DNA of 11,077 nucleotides, taken from contig CACYBG010000362.1 in NCBI GenBank assembly GCA_902772605.1, forward strand, positions 1 to 11,077, read 5' to 3'. The stretch comes from an uncultured Spirochaetaceae bacterium (GTDB lineage: Bacteria > Spirochaetota > Spirochaetia > Treponematales > Treponemataceae). Below the pieces are notes generated by a model, which saw only the letters and a list, made by a program, of their open reading frames with translations, made no database searches and was not told the origin of the DNA. Both the position numbers and the translations under genes were made by a program. Numbering within the stretch: position 1 is the stretch's first letter; each line of letters begins with the position of its first letter. Positions 1 through 6,602 of this stretch are shown piece by piece.

Positions 1-185
1 AGTATTTTACAAACCGGTGGATTTGCATTCGGCGATACTTCAACAAGATCGAGATCACGCTCCCTTGCCATCTTGAGGGCTTCTATCGTCGGGATAATTC
101 CCTTCTGGTTACCTTCATCATCAATGAGTCTGACCTCACGAACGCGAATTTGTTCATTAACGCGCATTCCCTTATTGTCTGCCAA
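1..185 (-). CDS. infC: Translation initiation factor IF-3, 5' part (truncated by window edge)
   Basis: IF-3 binds the 30S subunit, prevents premature 50S joining and checks start codon and initiator tRNA. About 61 N-terminal residues are visible. They carry the family signature: RVNEQIRVREVRLID, then EALKMARERDLDLVEV and NANPPVCKI, where the window ends in the linker before the C-terminal domain. I place the start at a TTG (185-183). It lies 4 bases after a full AAGGAGG, there is no upstream in-frame ATG before a stop, and the first ATG (167-165) is 22 bases from that site. A TTG fits known biology: infC in other bacteria uses rare starts (AUU in E. coli) so that IF-3 represses its own translation. 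The usual downstream partners rpmI and rplT would lie beyond the left edge. The identification is firm; the start is well supported. Confidence 0.95.
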   Translation of the reverse strand, partial: MADNKGMRVNEQIRVREVRLIDDEGNQKGIIPTIEALKMARERDLDLVEVSPNANPPVCKI

Positions 186-189
186 CGCT

Positions 190-196
190 CCTCCTT
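190..196 (-). promoter_or_regulatory. Strong Shine-Dalgarno site of infC
   Basis: The minus strand reads AAGGAGG, fully complementary to the 16S rRNA anti-SD, with 4 bases before the TTG at 185-183. This site decides the start codon: the downstream in-frame ATG is too far away to use it. A strong SD paired with a weak start is a plausible arrangement for IF-3-dependent autoregulation. Confidence 0.8.
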
Positions 197-263
197 GGTG
201 TGCGAAACACTCTATTTATAACAACCGATCTACGACCGATTATTTTCATTCGATATGGGTGAT

Positions 264-293
264 ATAATAGCAAAAAATCAAACGGCTTGTCCA
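264..293 (-). promoter_or_regulatory. Sigma-70-type promoter of infC
   Basis: On the minus strand a -35 hexamer TGGACA (288-293) and a -10 hexamer TATTAT (264-269) are separated by 18 bases. Each differs from consensus at one position. Transcription would begin near 257 and give a leader of about 70 bases before the infC start. The region from 186 to 424 otherwise holds no gene. Upstream of this promoter is a set of short ATTTCCAC-like repeats (366-407), described in the findings. I see no convincing intrinsic terminator between the membrane protein gene and this promoter, so read-through from the upstream operon is possible. Confidence 0.65.
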
Positions 294-424
294 GTAAAAA
301 TCATTCATCTGCAATAAAGATTCAAGACTTTTTTCAAAAAAAGCCCCGAAAAATGCGTATTTAAGCTGATTTCCACACTGATTTACGTCCGATGCACAGA
401 TTTCCACCCACGAATCCATGCACC

Positions 425-1066
425 TCAATGCACGAATACGTTCCTTGCCAGGTGCAAAAGAAGCCCCAATCCTGCAAACACCGCCGAAACGATGACGAAA
501 ACGAAGCGTCCTTCATAGTACCAAAGGGCTTCAATCAGCGACGGAACGAAAAGCACGGGAACAATCAGCAGGAAGAAAAGCACTCCCAGCGGAATCAGCT
601 TCCTTTCACCGAAGGTAAAACCGACTCCAAGAGATGCAAAGCTGGAAACGAAGAGCACCATTCCGACAAAAAGAAGGGGCTTTCCGTAAATCATGAACGG
701 AGTAAGAAGGTCGTCTCCCGTAAGTATGCCGAAAGGAACCATGAATGCATAGAACATGAGCATGAGTGGTCCCACCGCTTCAGCCTTGTACCTCATCTTC
801 GAGCGGTCGAAAAGGAAGAATGCCGCAAGACATGCAAGGAAAGGAATCAGCACGTCGTAAACGAATCCGTTCAAAACCGCAGGAACCATATCTACGGTCC
901 AGACATAACGGTTGAAAATCATGAACTTTTTACAGATATAAAAGACGAAAGCCACCAGGAATCCTATTGCCACGGGCGGAATGAAAGACTTCCAACTGTA
1001 CTTTCCGTTGGAAAAACACACGAGCAAAAGGAATGCCGGGATACATGCAAATAAAAATGTATACAT
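425..1066 (-). CDS. Multi-spanning membrane protein of unknown function
   Basis: I do not recognise a family. The 213-residue product is dominated by hydrophobic segments: roughly residues 1-18, 28-45, 70-86, 96-115, 128-147, 157-177 and 187-207, so about seven membrane spans. Between spans are short charged loops such as DRSKMRYKAEA and FGERK, and there are no obvious catalytic motifs. It is the last gene of the run that starts with the metal-binding lipoprotein. The start is uncertain. I chose the ATG at 1066-1064; the same frame can be extended to a tandem TTG at 1105, only 37 bases after the tatD stop. Neither start has a recognisable Shine-Dalgarno, so translation may depend on coupling to tatD. 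A transport or envelope role is possible but not shown by the sequence. Confidence 0.8.
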   Translation of the reverse strand: MYTFLFACIPAFLLLVCFSNGKYSWKSFIPPVAIGFLVAFVFYICKKFMIFNRYVWTVDMVPAVLNGFVYDVLIPFLACLAAFFLFDRSKMRYKAEAVGPLMLMFYAFMVPFGILTGDDLLTPFMIYGKPLLFVGMVLFVSSFASLGVGFTFGERKLIPLGVLFFLLIVPVLFVPSLIEALWYYEGRFVFVIVSAVFAGLGLLLHLARNVFVH

Positions 1067-1142
1067 AATCAACACAATACCATTTATGAAACAGTTTTTC
1101 AACAATATGGGGCAATAAATTGTCCGTCGGATCCGGAAGCTG

Positions 1143-2021
1143 TCAACCGAGCCTGAAAAGGGTCCTCACGTTCGAATCCACGCACTCGCAGAGCATTTCG
1201 ACTTCCACTCCCCTATGTCCGGCTATGAACGCATAGGTGTGGCTTATGTTGAGCGGCGAATTGGGCTTTCCCCTCAAGGGAACGGGAGAAAGATACGGCG
1301 CATCGGTTTCAAGGAGTATCCTGTCGTCAGGAACGTAGTTCAAAAGTGCGTGCATTTCCTCAATCCTGCTTTTCCCTGCATACGTGGTCGAACCTCCGAA
1401 CGCAACGTACCATCCCCTGTCAAGGAATTTTCGGGCTTCGTTTATCCCGTAGGAATAGCAGTGGATGATTCCCCTGTGCCACCCGGCTTCATCCAGACAG
1501 GAAAGCGTGTCTTCAAACGCATCCCTTGAATGAACGACAACGGGAAGGTCCATTCTTTCGGCAAGCTCAAGCTGCATAAGGAAAAGTTCCCTTTCGCCCC
1601 TGTAAACGGAATCGGAAAAATCACCGGCGTCCCTTGCATCGGGATTCGACGGGTTCCAATGATGGTCAAGTCCGCATTCGCCGATTGCAGCGACAGAGCC
1701 GAACCTTCCGCCAGCATTCGAAAAGCTTTCAATCTGTTTTTCAAGCACCCTGATTCCCTCAAGTCTGCTTTCGATTTCCGGAACGGAAGGCCAGATTCCC
1801 GCACTGAAACGGAAGAATTTTTCAACCTTGGACGCAGAATCACTGTCCATGGCGGAAATGCATGACTCAAGATGTCCGAGCCTATCCATGAGGTCGTCAG
1901 AATGAGTTCCTATGTCCATGGCAAAATACGGATCCATGGCGGCATAGCGTTTCAGTGTTTCCGCACCGGCCTCAATCGAATCGTCCATGGTCTTGAAATG
2001 AAAATGAGTGTCGCTGAACAC
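1143..2021 (-). CDS. tatD: TatD family metal-dependent DNase/hydrolase
   Basis: TatD proteins are cytoplasmic TIM-barrel metal-dependent hydrolases of the amidohydrolase superfamily, with 3'-5' exonuclease activity linked to DNA repair and quality control. All expected metal ligands are visible in the 292-residue product: H6 and H8 in DTHFHF, E115 in IGECGLDHH, H164 in VVVHSRDA, H187 in IIHCYS and D240 in LLETDAPYLSP. Length is slightly above the usual 255-265 because of an insert around residues 45-100. The start is a GTG (2021-2019) preceded by AGGGGGA at 2025-2031. The gene follows mutS2 by 33 bases on the same strand, so two DNA-processing proteins are probably co-transcribed. Assignment to the family is firm. 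Which paralogue (TatD, YcfH or YjjV type) cannot be decided here, so the symbol is a family label. Confidence 0.92.
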   Translation of the reverse strand: MFSDTHFHFKTMDDSIEAGAETLKRYAAMDPYFAMDIGTHSDDLMDRLGHLESCISAMDSDSASKVEKFFRFSAGIWPSVPEIESRLEGIRVLEKQIESFSNAGGRFGSVAAIGECGLDHHWNPSNPDARDAGDFSDSVYRGERELFLMQLELAERMDLPVVVHSRDAFEDTLSCLDEAGWHRGIIHCYSYGINEARKFLDRGWYVAFGGSTTYAGKSRIEEMHALLNYVPDDRILLETDAPYLSPVPLRGKPNSPLNISHTYAFIAGHRGVEVEMLCECVDSNVRTLFRLG

Positions 2022-2054
2022 GAGTCCCCCTGTAAAAAACTTAAGGCAAATCCG

Positions 2055-4670
2055 TCAGAAAAGCGTAACGTAGGTTTTTCCGGTACCGCCGTCCTCTGGA
2101 TTTGCAAAATGGAATTCCTTCACTCCCGGATAGTGCGAAAGGTAGTCCTGTACCGACTGCTGGAGGATTCCCTGTCCCTTTCCGTGTACGATGCTGAAGG
2201 AGCGGAAATCATATATCAGGCAGAGGTCGAGCTGACGTTCAAGGGCCTTAAGGGCTTCATCCTGTCTCATGCCCAACAGCCTGAGTTCAAAATGAGGCCT
2301 TTCCTCCTTTTCTCCACCGCCGGCAGTCTCTATGACTATGGATGCAGTGGCAGGAATGTTCGGTTTCTTTACGGGAATGAGCTGGGTTTCCTTTACGTTC
2401 ATCTTCATCGAACCGAAAAGAACCGACCATGTACCGTTCCTGTTTTTCTGAACAAGGGTCCCGAGCCTTCGTTCCGAGCCTGCATACACTTCAAGCCCCG
2501 GTGAAAAAATCAGGCTGGAAGTTTCATCGGTCCGGATTTTCTCTCTTTTTTCAGGCACCTTAGTTTCCTGAACGGGTTCCGGAGCTCTTGCATAAAGCAG
2601 TGCCTCGGTATTCGACATCCTGCGGCGGGATTTTTTGTTCGAAGGATTGCGCCTGTCCCTTGCGTTCGATATCTTCATTCCGTTTTCCGCAAACACGGCC
2701 TCTTCTTTCCTGAGTTCATCCCTTTCGCTTTCAATCAGCCTTTCGCGTTCGGATATCTCGTTTTCCTGAAGTCCGACCTCTTCCGTAAGTTCCGATATGA
2801 AATTCTTGACCCCGACGGTCTTTTCCCTTGTGATTTCGCCTTCCCTGAGCGTGCGTACAAGGTTTTCGAGTTTTTTCCTGGTCTCAGAAAGGAATGCGGA
2901 ACTCTGAGAATGCTCCATCTCCTTGAGTTTCAGCTCCTTTTCCTTAAGCTCTATTTCCTTCCTGTGCAGCCTGATTTCCTTTTCCTGCGACTTGACCAGT
3001 TCATCCCTGGCCTGTTTCTGAAGCATGTCCAGTTCCACGTGCTTTTGGTTGAGTCCCTTTATCAGTGCGCTTACATCGGCCTGTTCCCCTGCAATGTACG
3101 AGCGGGCTCCTTCGACTATGTGGACCGGAAGTCCCGAACGCAATGCAATGTCCAAAGCATGGGATTCACCCGGCACCCCCATCAGAAGACGGTAAGTGGG
3201 GCTCATCGTCTGCGAGCTGAATTCGACGGATGCATTTACGCATGACGGATTCGTGTATCCGTAGTTCTTGAGTATTCCGTGGTGAGTGGTGACAAGGACG
3301 AAGGATTTCCTTTCGATAAGTACGTCCAGTGCGGCCATGGCTATTGCACCGCCTTCCAGAGGATCCGTTCCGCTTCCAAGTTCATCCAGAAGCACAAGGG
3401 AGGAGGAATCGGCATGATTCATCATCAGGGCGATTTTCTTCATGTGGCTTGAGAAAGTACTGAGCGATTCATCTATGGACTGCTCGTCACCTATGTCCGC
3501 AAATATCGACGAAAAGACGGGAAGTCTGGAACCTTCTGACGCAGGAATCGGAAAACCAGCCTGATTCAGCATGGCAAAAAGCGCGACGGTCTTAAGAGTT
3601 ACGGTCTTACCGCCGGTATTCGGTCCTGTGACTATAAGGACCCTTTTTCCATCCATGAACCTTATGTCTATCGGAACTGCCTTATCGCCCAGAAGAGGAT
3701 GCCTTGCACCGACAATGGACGGAGGCTCCCTGTCCAGGATGCAGCTTTCGGCAAAGGTTCCGCCGATTGAATCCTGCCATGAAGAAGCCGCATAAGCCGC
3801 ATCAAGTTCAAGCATTACGTCCAGGGCAGCTGAAAACGATTCCTTCCATTCTCCAAGTTCCAGCGTCAGGTCTGAAAAAATCTTCCTTATTTCCGACTCA
3901 AGTTCAAACTCAGCCTGAACCAGCGCATTGTTCGCATAGACTATTTCATCGGGCTCTATGAAAACCGTCTGACCTGAAGAACTCACCTCATGTACGATTC
4001 CCTTTATGTCGCCCCTGCGGTCTGCTCGTACGGCAAGAAGCTCGCGGTCCTGTCTGTAGGCGGGAACATTCGACTGAAGGCAGGCAGAAAGGACGGGATC
4101 TGATGTATAGCGCCGGATAAGGGAGTCTATCTCTTTCTGAAGCGAAAGGATTTTTGAACGTGCGGCCCTGAGCTGAGGAAGGTCCTTCATTTCTCCCGAC
4201 GAATCAATGACGGAAAAAATCCTGTCCCCGGCATCCTTCAAATCTGGAATCCGCGAAACATGTTCAAGCAGGGAACGTGCATTTATTTCATCTGCGGCAG
4301 AAGATATGCCCTTCCTGAGTTTTTCAGCTGAACCGCAGAATATTCCGAGCGCATAGATTTCATCCTGCGAAAGTCCGGCACCCTCGATTCCAAGCAGGGG
4401 AAAAAGTTTTGCTACCGGCGGCCATCCGAAAAGGCACTGCCCATGATTCGAATGCCTGAACCTGTTCCATTCACGTCCAAGAGTCTTCCACTCCTCTATG
4501 CGGGCCATGTTTGAAGAACACTCCCTCTTTCCAAGGAATTCCCGTCCCTCTTCACTCACGCACATTGATGCGACGCATTCACGCATACGGTAAAAATCCA
4601 GGTCGCGGGCTACATCACCCCTAAGGAACCTGTCCACATCGCAATCCATGCAGTCAACTTGATTTTCCAT
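2055..4670 (-). CDS. mutS2: MutS2 family ATPase/endonuclease with C-terminal Smr domain
   Basis: MutS2 is an ABC-type ATPase of the MutS superfamily that lacks the mismatch-recognition domain. It has been linked to suppression of recombination and, in Bacillus, to rescue of collided ribosomes. The 871-residue product shows a core/lever region (about 20-300), Walker A GPNTGGKT (349-356), a signature segment DEQSIDESLSTFSSHM (395-410), Walker B LVLLDELGSGTDP (425-437) and HHG (463-465). A long charged coiled coil runs over roughly 535-670, and a C-terminal Smr nuclease domain over about 790-871 has HGKG at 829. It is some 85 residues longer than the Bacillus protein, mostly from the coiled coil and linker. 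I chose the ATG at 4670, two bases after the stop of the upstream phosphatase gene. A TTG at 4694 in the same frame would overlap that gene. No good SD is visible, so coupling to the upstream gene is likely. Confidence 0.95.
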   Translation of the reverse strand: MENQVDCMDCDVDRFLRGDVARDLDFYRMRECVASMCVSEEGREFLGKRECSSNMARIEEWKTLGREWNRFRHSNHGQCLFGWPPVAKLFPLLGIEGAGLSQDEIYALGIFCGSAEKLRKGISSAADEINARSLLEHVSRIPDLKDAGDRIFSVIDSSGEMKDLPQLRAARSKILSLQKEIDSLIRRYTSDPVLSACLQSNVPAYRQDRELLAVRADRRGDIKGIVHEVSSSGQTVFIEPDEIVYANNALVQAEFELESEIRKIFSDLTLELGEWKESFSAALDVMLELDAAYAASSWQDSIGGTFAESCILDREPPSIVGARHPLLGDKAVPIDIRFMDGKRVLIVTGPNTGGKTVTLKTVALFAMLNQAGFPIPASEGSRLPVFSSIFADIGDEQSIDESLSTFSSHMKKIALMMNHADSSSLVLLDELGSGTDPLEGGAIAMAALDVLIERKSFVLVTTHHGILKNYGYTNPSCVNASVEFSSQTMSPTYRLLMGVPGESHALDIALRSGLPVHIVEGARSYIAGEQADVSALIKGLNQKHVELDMLQKQARDELVKSQEKEIRLHRKEIELKEKELKLKEMEHSQSSAFLSETRKKLENLVRTLREGEITREKTVGVKNFISELTEEVGLQENEISERERLIESERDELRKEEAVFAENGMKISNARDRRNPSNKKSRRRMSNTEALLYARAPEPVQETKVPEKREKIRTDETSSLIFSPGLEVYAGSERRLGTLVQKNRNGTWSVLFGSMKMNVKETQLIPVKKPNIPATASIVIETAGGGEKEERPHFELRLLGMRQDEALKALERQLDLCLIYDFRSFSIVHGKGQGILQQSVQDYLSHYPGVKEFHFANPEDGGTGKTYVTLF

Positions 4671-4672
4671 AA

Positions 4673-5347
4673 CTAATTTCCCAATTGCAAGCAAAGTTCA
4701 AGGATTTCATCCGGCTTTTCGACCAGTATTTTTGCACCGTTAGAAACAAGGAAATCCCTTGTCCGAAATCCCCAGCAGACCGATATGCATTCCATGCCTG
4801 CGTTTCTTGCCGTCATCACGTCCACGTCGGAATCCCCGGCATAAACGGCCTTCGACCTGTCCACGCACATTAGGTCCAGAACGTGAAGTACAGAATCGGG
4901 TGCCGGCTTTCTCTTTATGCCCTCGGACTCCTTTTCACCCACGGCATGCCTTACGTCAACAAGTCCGTCAAAAAAAAGCCCGGCCAGTTCCTTGACCTGT
5001 GCATCAGGCTTGTTCGAGACTATCCCTATCTGAACGTTACGCTCGGAAAGTTCCTTCAGCATGTCCATTATTCCGTCGTAGGGTCTGGTCCTGTTGTGCC
5101 AGTTCCGCGAATATATGTCCCTCATGTCGGAAAGTATTTTTCCGTACAGCGGATTTTTCCTTCCGTCGGGGATGGCCCTTTCAATCAGCATTCCGAGACC
5201 GTTTCCAACGAAGGCCTGTATTTCATCCCTGGTTCTTTCCGGAACACGGTTCTTTTTCAGCGCCATGTTGCAGCTGTCGGCCAGGTCGTCTATGGTATCC
5301 AGGAGAGTACCGTCCAAATCGAAAATAATTGCTTCAAGACCTTTCAT
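4673..5347 (-). CDS. HAD superfamily hydrolase, phosphoglycolate phosphatase-like
   Basis: This is a cytoplasmic haloacid-dehalogenase-type phosphatase of 224 residues, a usual length for the Gph/PGP group, which removes phosphate from 2-phosphoglycolate and similar small metabolites. The four HAD motifs are present: IIFDLDGTLLD with nucleophile D10 and D12; IVSNK with S111; K147 in KRKPAP; and AGDSDVD with D172 and D176. A helical cap lies between motifs I and II (about 18-85). The frame is open further upstream, but the family N-terminus begins at the ATG at 5347-5345. That ATG is preceded by GAGG (5353-5356), and the extension would run into the lipoprotein gene. It lies 14 bases after the lipoprotein stop and 2 bases before mutS2, so it is an operon member. 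Substrate is not determined by sequence; phosphoglycolate from DNA repair would suit the mutS2/tatD context, but that is inference. Confidence 0.92.
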   Translation of the reverse strand: MKGLEAIIFDLDGTLLDTIDDLADSCNMALKKNRVPERTRDEIQAFVGNGLGMLIERAIPDGRKNPLYGKILSDMRDIYSRNWHNRTRPYDGIMDMLKELSERNVQIGIVSNKPDAQVKELAGLFFDGLVDVRHAVGEKESEGIKRKPAPDSVLHVLDLMCVDRSKAVYAGDSDVDVMTARNAGMECISVCWGFRTRDFLVSNGAKILVEKPDEILELCLQLGN

Positions 5348-5361
5348 AAAATCCTCAATCT

Positions 5362-6255
5362 TCAGTCCTTCAGGGCCGATTTCAAAACCTTGAGGTTCCT
5401 TTCCATCGACTTGACGTAGGAATCCTTTTTCATGGGACCGGAAACGCATGCGTCAAGTTCCCAAAGCTTGAGTCCGGTTTCCTCCGAAACGATGTCCGAT
5501 GCCACGGTGTATTGGGGTCCGTAAAAAAGCACCGGAACCTGACCTTTTTTCCTGAGTCCCGATATCAATGCGACAAGTGCATCCATTTCAGCGTCGCTTG
5601 GCCTAATGCCGGATTCAGCCCTTACGTATGCCGATTCGACCAGATTCAATTCCCTGAACAGATATGAAAAAGCCTCGTGGAATGAAACGACCTTTCTTTC
5701 GGCGTAGGACTCAAGTTCGGACTGCATCTTTACGGAAAGCTTCAAAAGCCTGTTTATGTATGACGATGCATTCTTCATGTACTCTTCCGAACGTTCCGGA
5801 TCCAGCCTTGAAAGACCGGCGGTTATCTCAAGGACCTGATACATCGCACCGTCCACGCTCAGCCATACGTGAGGATTTCCGTCTATGCAATCATAGCCTT
5901 CGCTTGCATCTATTACGGCATCGCCCTTAACCTCGATCACCCTGTCCATGTAGGATTCCATCCCGAGTCCGTTTGCCACGAAAATGTCGCAGGAAATTAT
6001 GGATTCAAGTTCCCCGGGCTTAAGTTCGCGTCCGTGTATGCATCCCGATTCGTCAAGAGTGGAAAGCGAAACTCCGTCGATTCCGTCTGTTATGTTCAAG
6101 AGCATTACATGGAGCGGATAAAACGACGAAAGGATTTTCACCCTGCTTTCATGAGCGGGACCTTTTCCGCGTGAACACGAAGCGAAAATTACCGGTGAAG
6201 ACAAAATGAAAAGCATGGCCACGGAAAATGCGGCTGATTTTATTCGTGAATGCAT
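5362..6255 (-). CDS. Metal-binding lipoprotein of the TroA/ZnuA (cluster 9) family
   Basis: This is a predicted periplasmic, lipid-anchored binding protein for zinc or manganese that would feed an ABC importer. The N-terminal signal (basic MHSRIK, hydrophobic 8-26) ends in IFAS followed by C27, a relaxed spirochaetal lipobox. The four positions that bind metal in TroA/ZnuA have candidates: H74 in CIHGRELKPGE, H129 in NPHVWLS, H193 in SFHEAF and D268 in LWELDA. The long helix linking the two lobes falls near 135-185. Length (297) is normal, and the His-rich loop of many ZnuA proteins is absent. No permease or ATPase gene is adjacent; the next genes are a phosphatase, mutS2 and tatD. Cysteines at 72, 89, 123 and 270 are unusual for the family. 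No SD precedes the ATG at 6255; see the promoter entry. Zinc versus manganese cannot be decided. Confidence 0.9.
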   Translation of the reverse strand: MHSRIKSAAFSVAMLFILSSPVIFASCSRGKGPAHESRVKILSSFYPLHVMLLNITDGIDGVSLSTLDESGCIHGRELKPGELESIISCDIFVANGLGMESYMDRVIEVKGDAVIDASEGYDCIDGNPHVWLSVDGAMYQVLEITAGLSRLDPERSEEYMKNASSYINRLLKLSVKMQSELESYAERKVVSFHEAFSYLFRELNLVESAYVRAESGIRPSDAEMDALVALISGLRKKGQVPVLFYGPQYTVASDIVSEETGLKLWELDACVSGPMKKDSYVKSMERNLKVLKSALKD

Positions 6256-6262
6256 GACATAA

Positions 6263-6291
6263 AAAATACTTTAAATATCCAATCAAAGCAA
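6263..6291 (-). promoter_or_regulatory. Weak candidate promoter of the metal-binding lipoprotein gene
   Basis: On the minus strand TTGCTT (6286-6291) and TATTTT (6263-6268) are 17 bases apart. They match consensus at 3 and 4 of 6 positions, so this is a weak call. The -10-like element ends 7 bases before the ATG, so a transcript starting here would begin at or next to the start codon, consistent with the lack of a Shine-Dalgarno sequence. The rest of 6292-6376 is AT-rich, and I see no clear Zur- or Fur-like palindrome in it. Confidence 0.3.
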
Positions 6292-6376
6292 GTAAGGGAA
6301 AGAAAAAAATGTGAACGGCAAGTGCAAAGCTTAACCGAAATACATCATTAAGAACAATACATACGACAGTGAGGAT

Positions 6377-6406
6377 AAAAAAAACGACCGTCCATTAAAG
6401 ACGGCC
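6377..6406 (-). terminator. Intrinsic terminator after tRNA-Leu
   Basis: On the minus strand GGCCGTC (6400-6406) and GACGGTC (6386-6392) form a 7-bp stem with one G-U pair and a 7-base loop. One base later comes a run of eight T (6377-6384). It starts 7 bases after the tRNA 3' end and separates the tRNA from the lipoprotein operon. Confidence 0.9.
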
Positions 6407-6413
6407 TCCGTCA

Positions 6414-6499
6414 TGCCGGGAACCAGACTTGAACTGGCACGGATGTCACCATCCGAGGGATTTTAAGTCCCTTGTGTCTACCAATTCCACCATCCCGGC
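6414..6499 (-). tRNA. tRNA-Leu, anticodon UAA
   Basis: The 86-base minus-strand gene folds into a class II tRNA. The acceptor GCCGGGA pairs with TCCCGGC, followed by discriminator A (6414). The D arm contains GGTGGAATTGGTAGACAC, the anticodon stem GGGA/TCCC encloses loop CTTAAAA with anticodon TAA, a long variable arm pairs CGGATG with CATCCG, and the T loop is GTTCAAGTC. The A discriminator, the long variable arm and close similarity to bacterial tRNA-Leu(UAA) support the identity. The 3' CCA is not encoded (next bases TGA), so it must be added enzymatically. It has its own promoter and terminator and is a single-gene unit. Confidence 0.97.
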
Positions 6500-6510
6500 A
6501 AGATGAAAAT

Positions 6511-6539
6511 ATTATAGAACAAATCGAATGTTTTTTCAA
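6511..6539 (-). promoter_or_regulatory. Promoter of tRNA-Leu(UAA)
   Basis: On the minus strand TTGAAA (6534-6539) and a perfect TATAAT (6511-6516) are separated by 17 bases. Transcription would begin about 5 bases before the mature tRNA. It is the best sigma-70-type promoter in the window. Confidence 0.88.
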
Positions 6540-6602
6540 GTCCGATACCGAAACAAATCGACGGGTCCCGAAATTCGATGTCCTAAGCCAGAACATATCC
6601 GC

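Noticed and set aside
366..407. TTTCCAC motifs as possible DnaA boxes or an origin
   Set aside because: They match the DnaA box consensus poorly, there are only two copies, no AT-rich unwinding region is distinct, and there are no dnaA/dnaN neighbours.
246..428. 60-residue minus-strand open frame between the membrane protein gene and infC
   Set aside because: It uses a TTG start without SD, overlaps the infC promoter and has no recognisable composition or motif; chance frame.
392..1054. Long plus-strand open frame (220 residues)
   Set aside because: It is the antisense shadow of the hydrophobic membrane protein gene; its product is an implausible K/H/E/N-rich string and it has no SD.
4671..4694. 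Upstream TTG start for mutS2
   Set aside because: It would overlap the phosphatase gene by 22 bases without an SD; the ATG at 4670 lies right after the stop and suits coupling.
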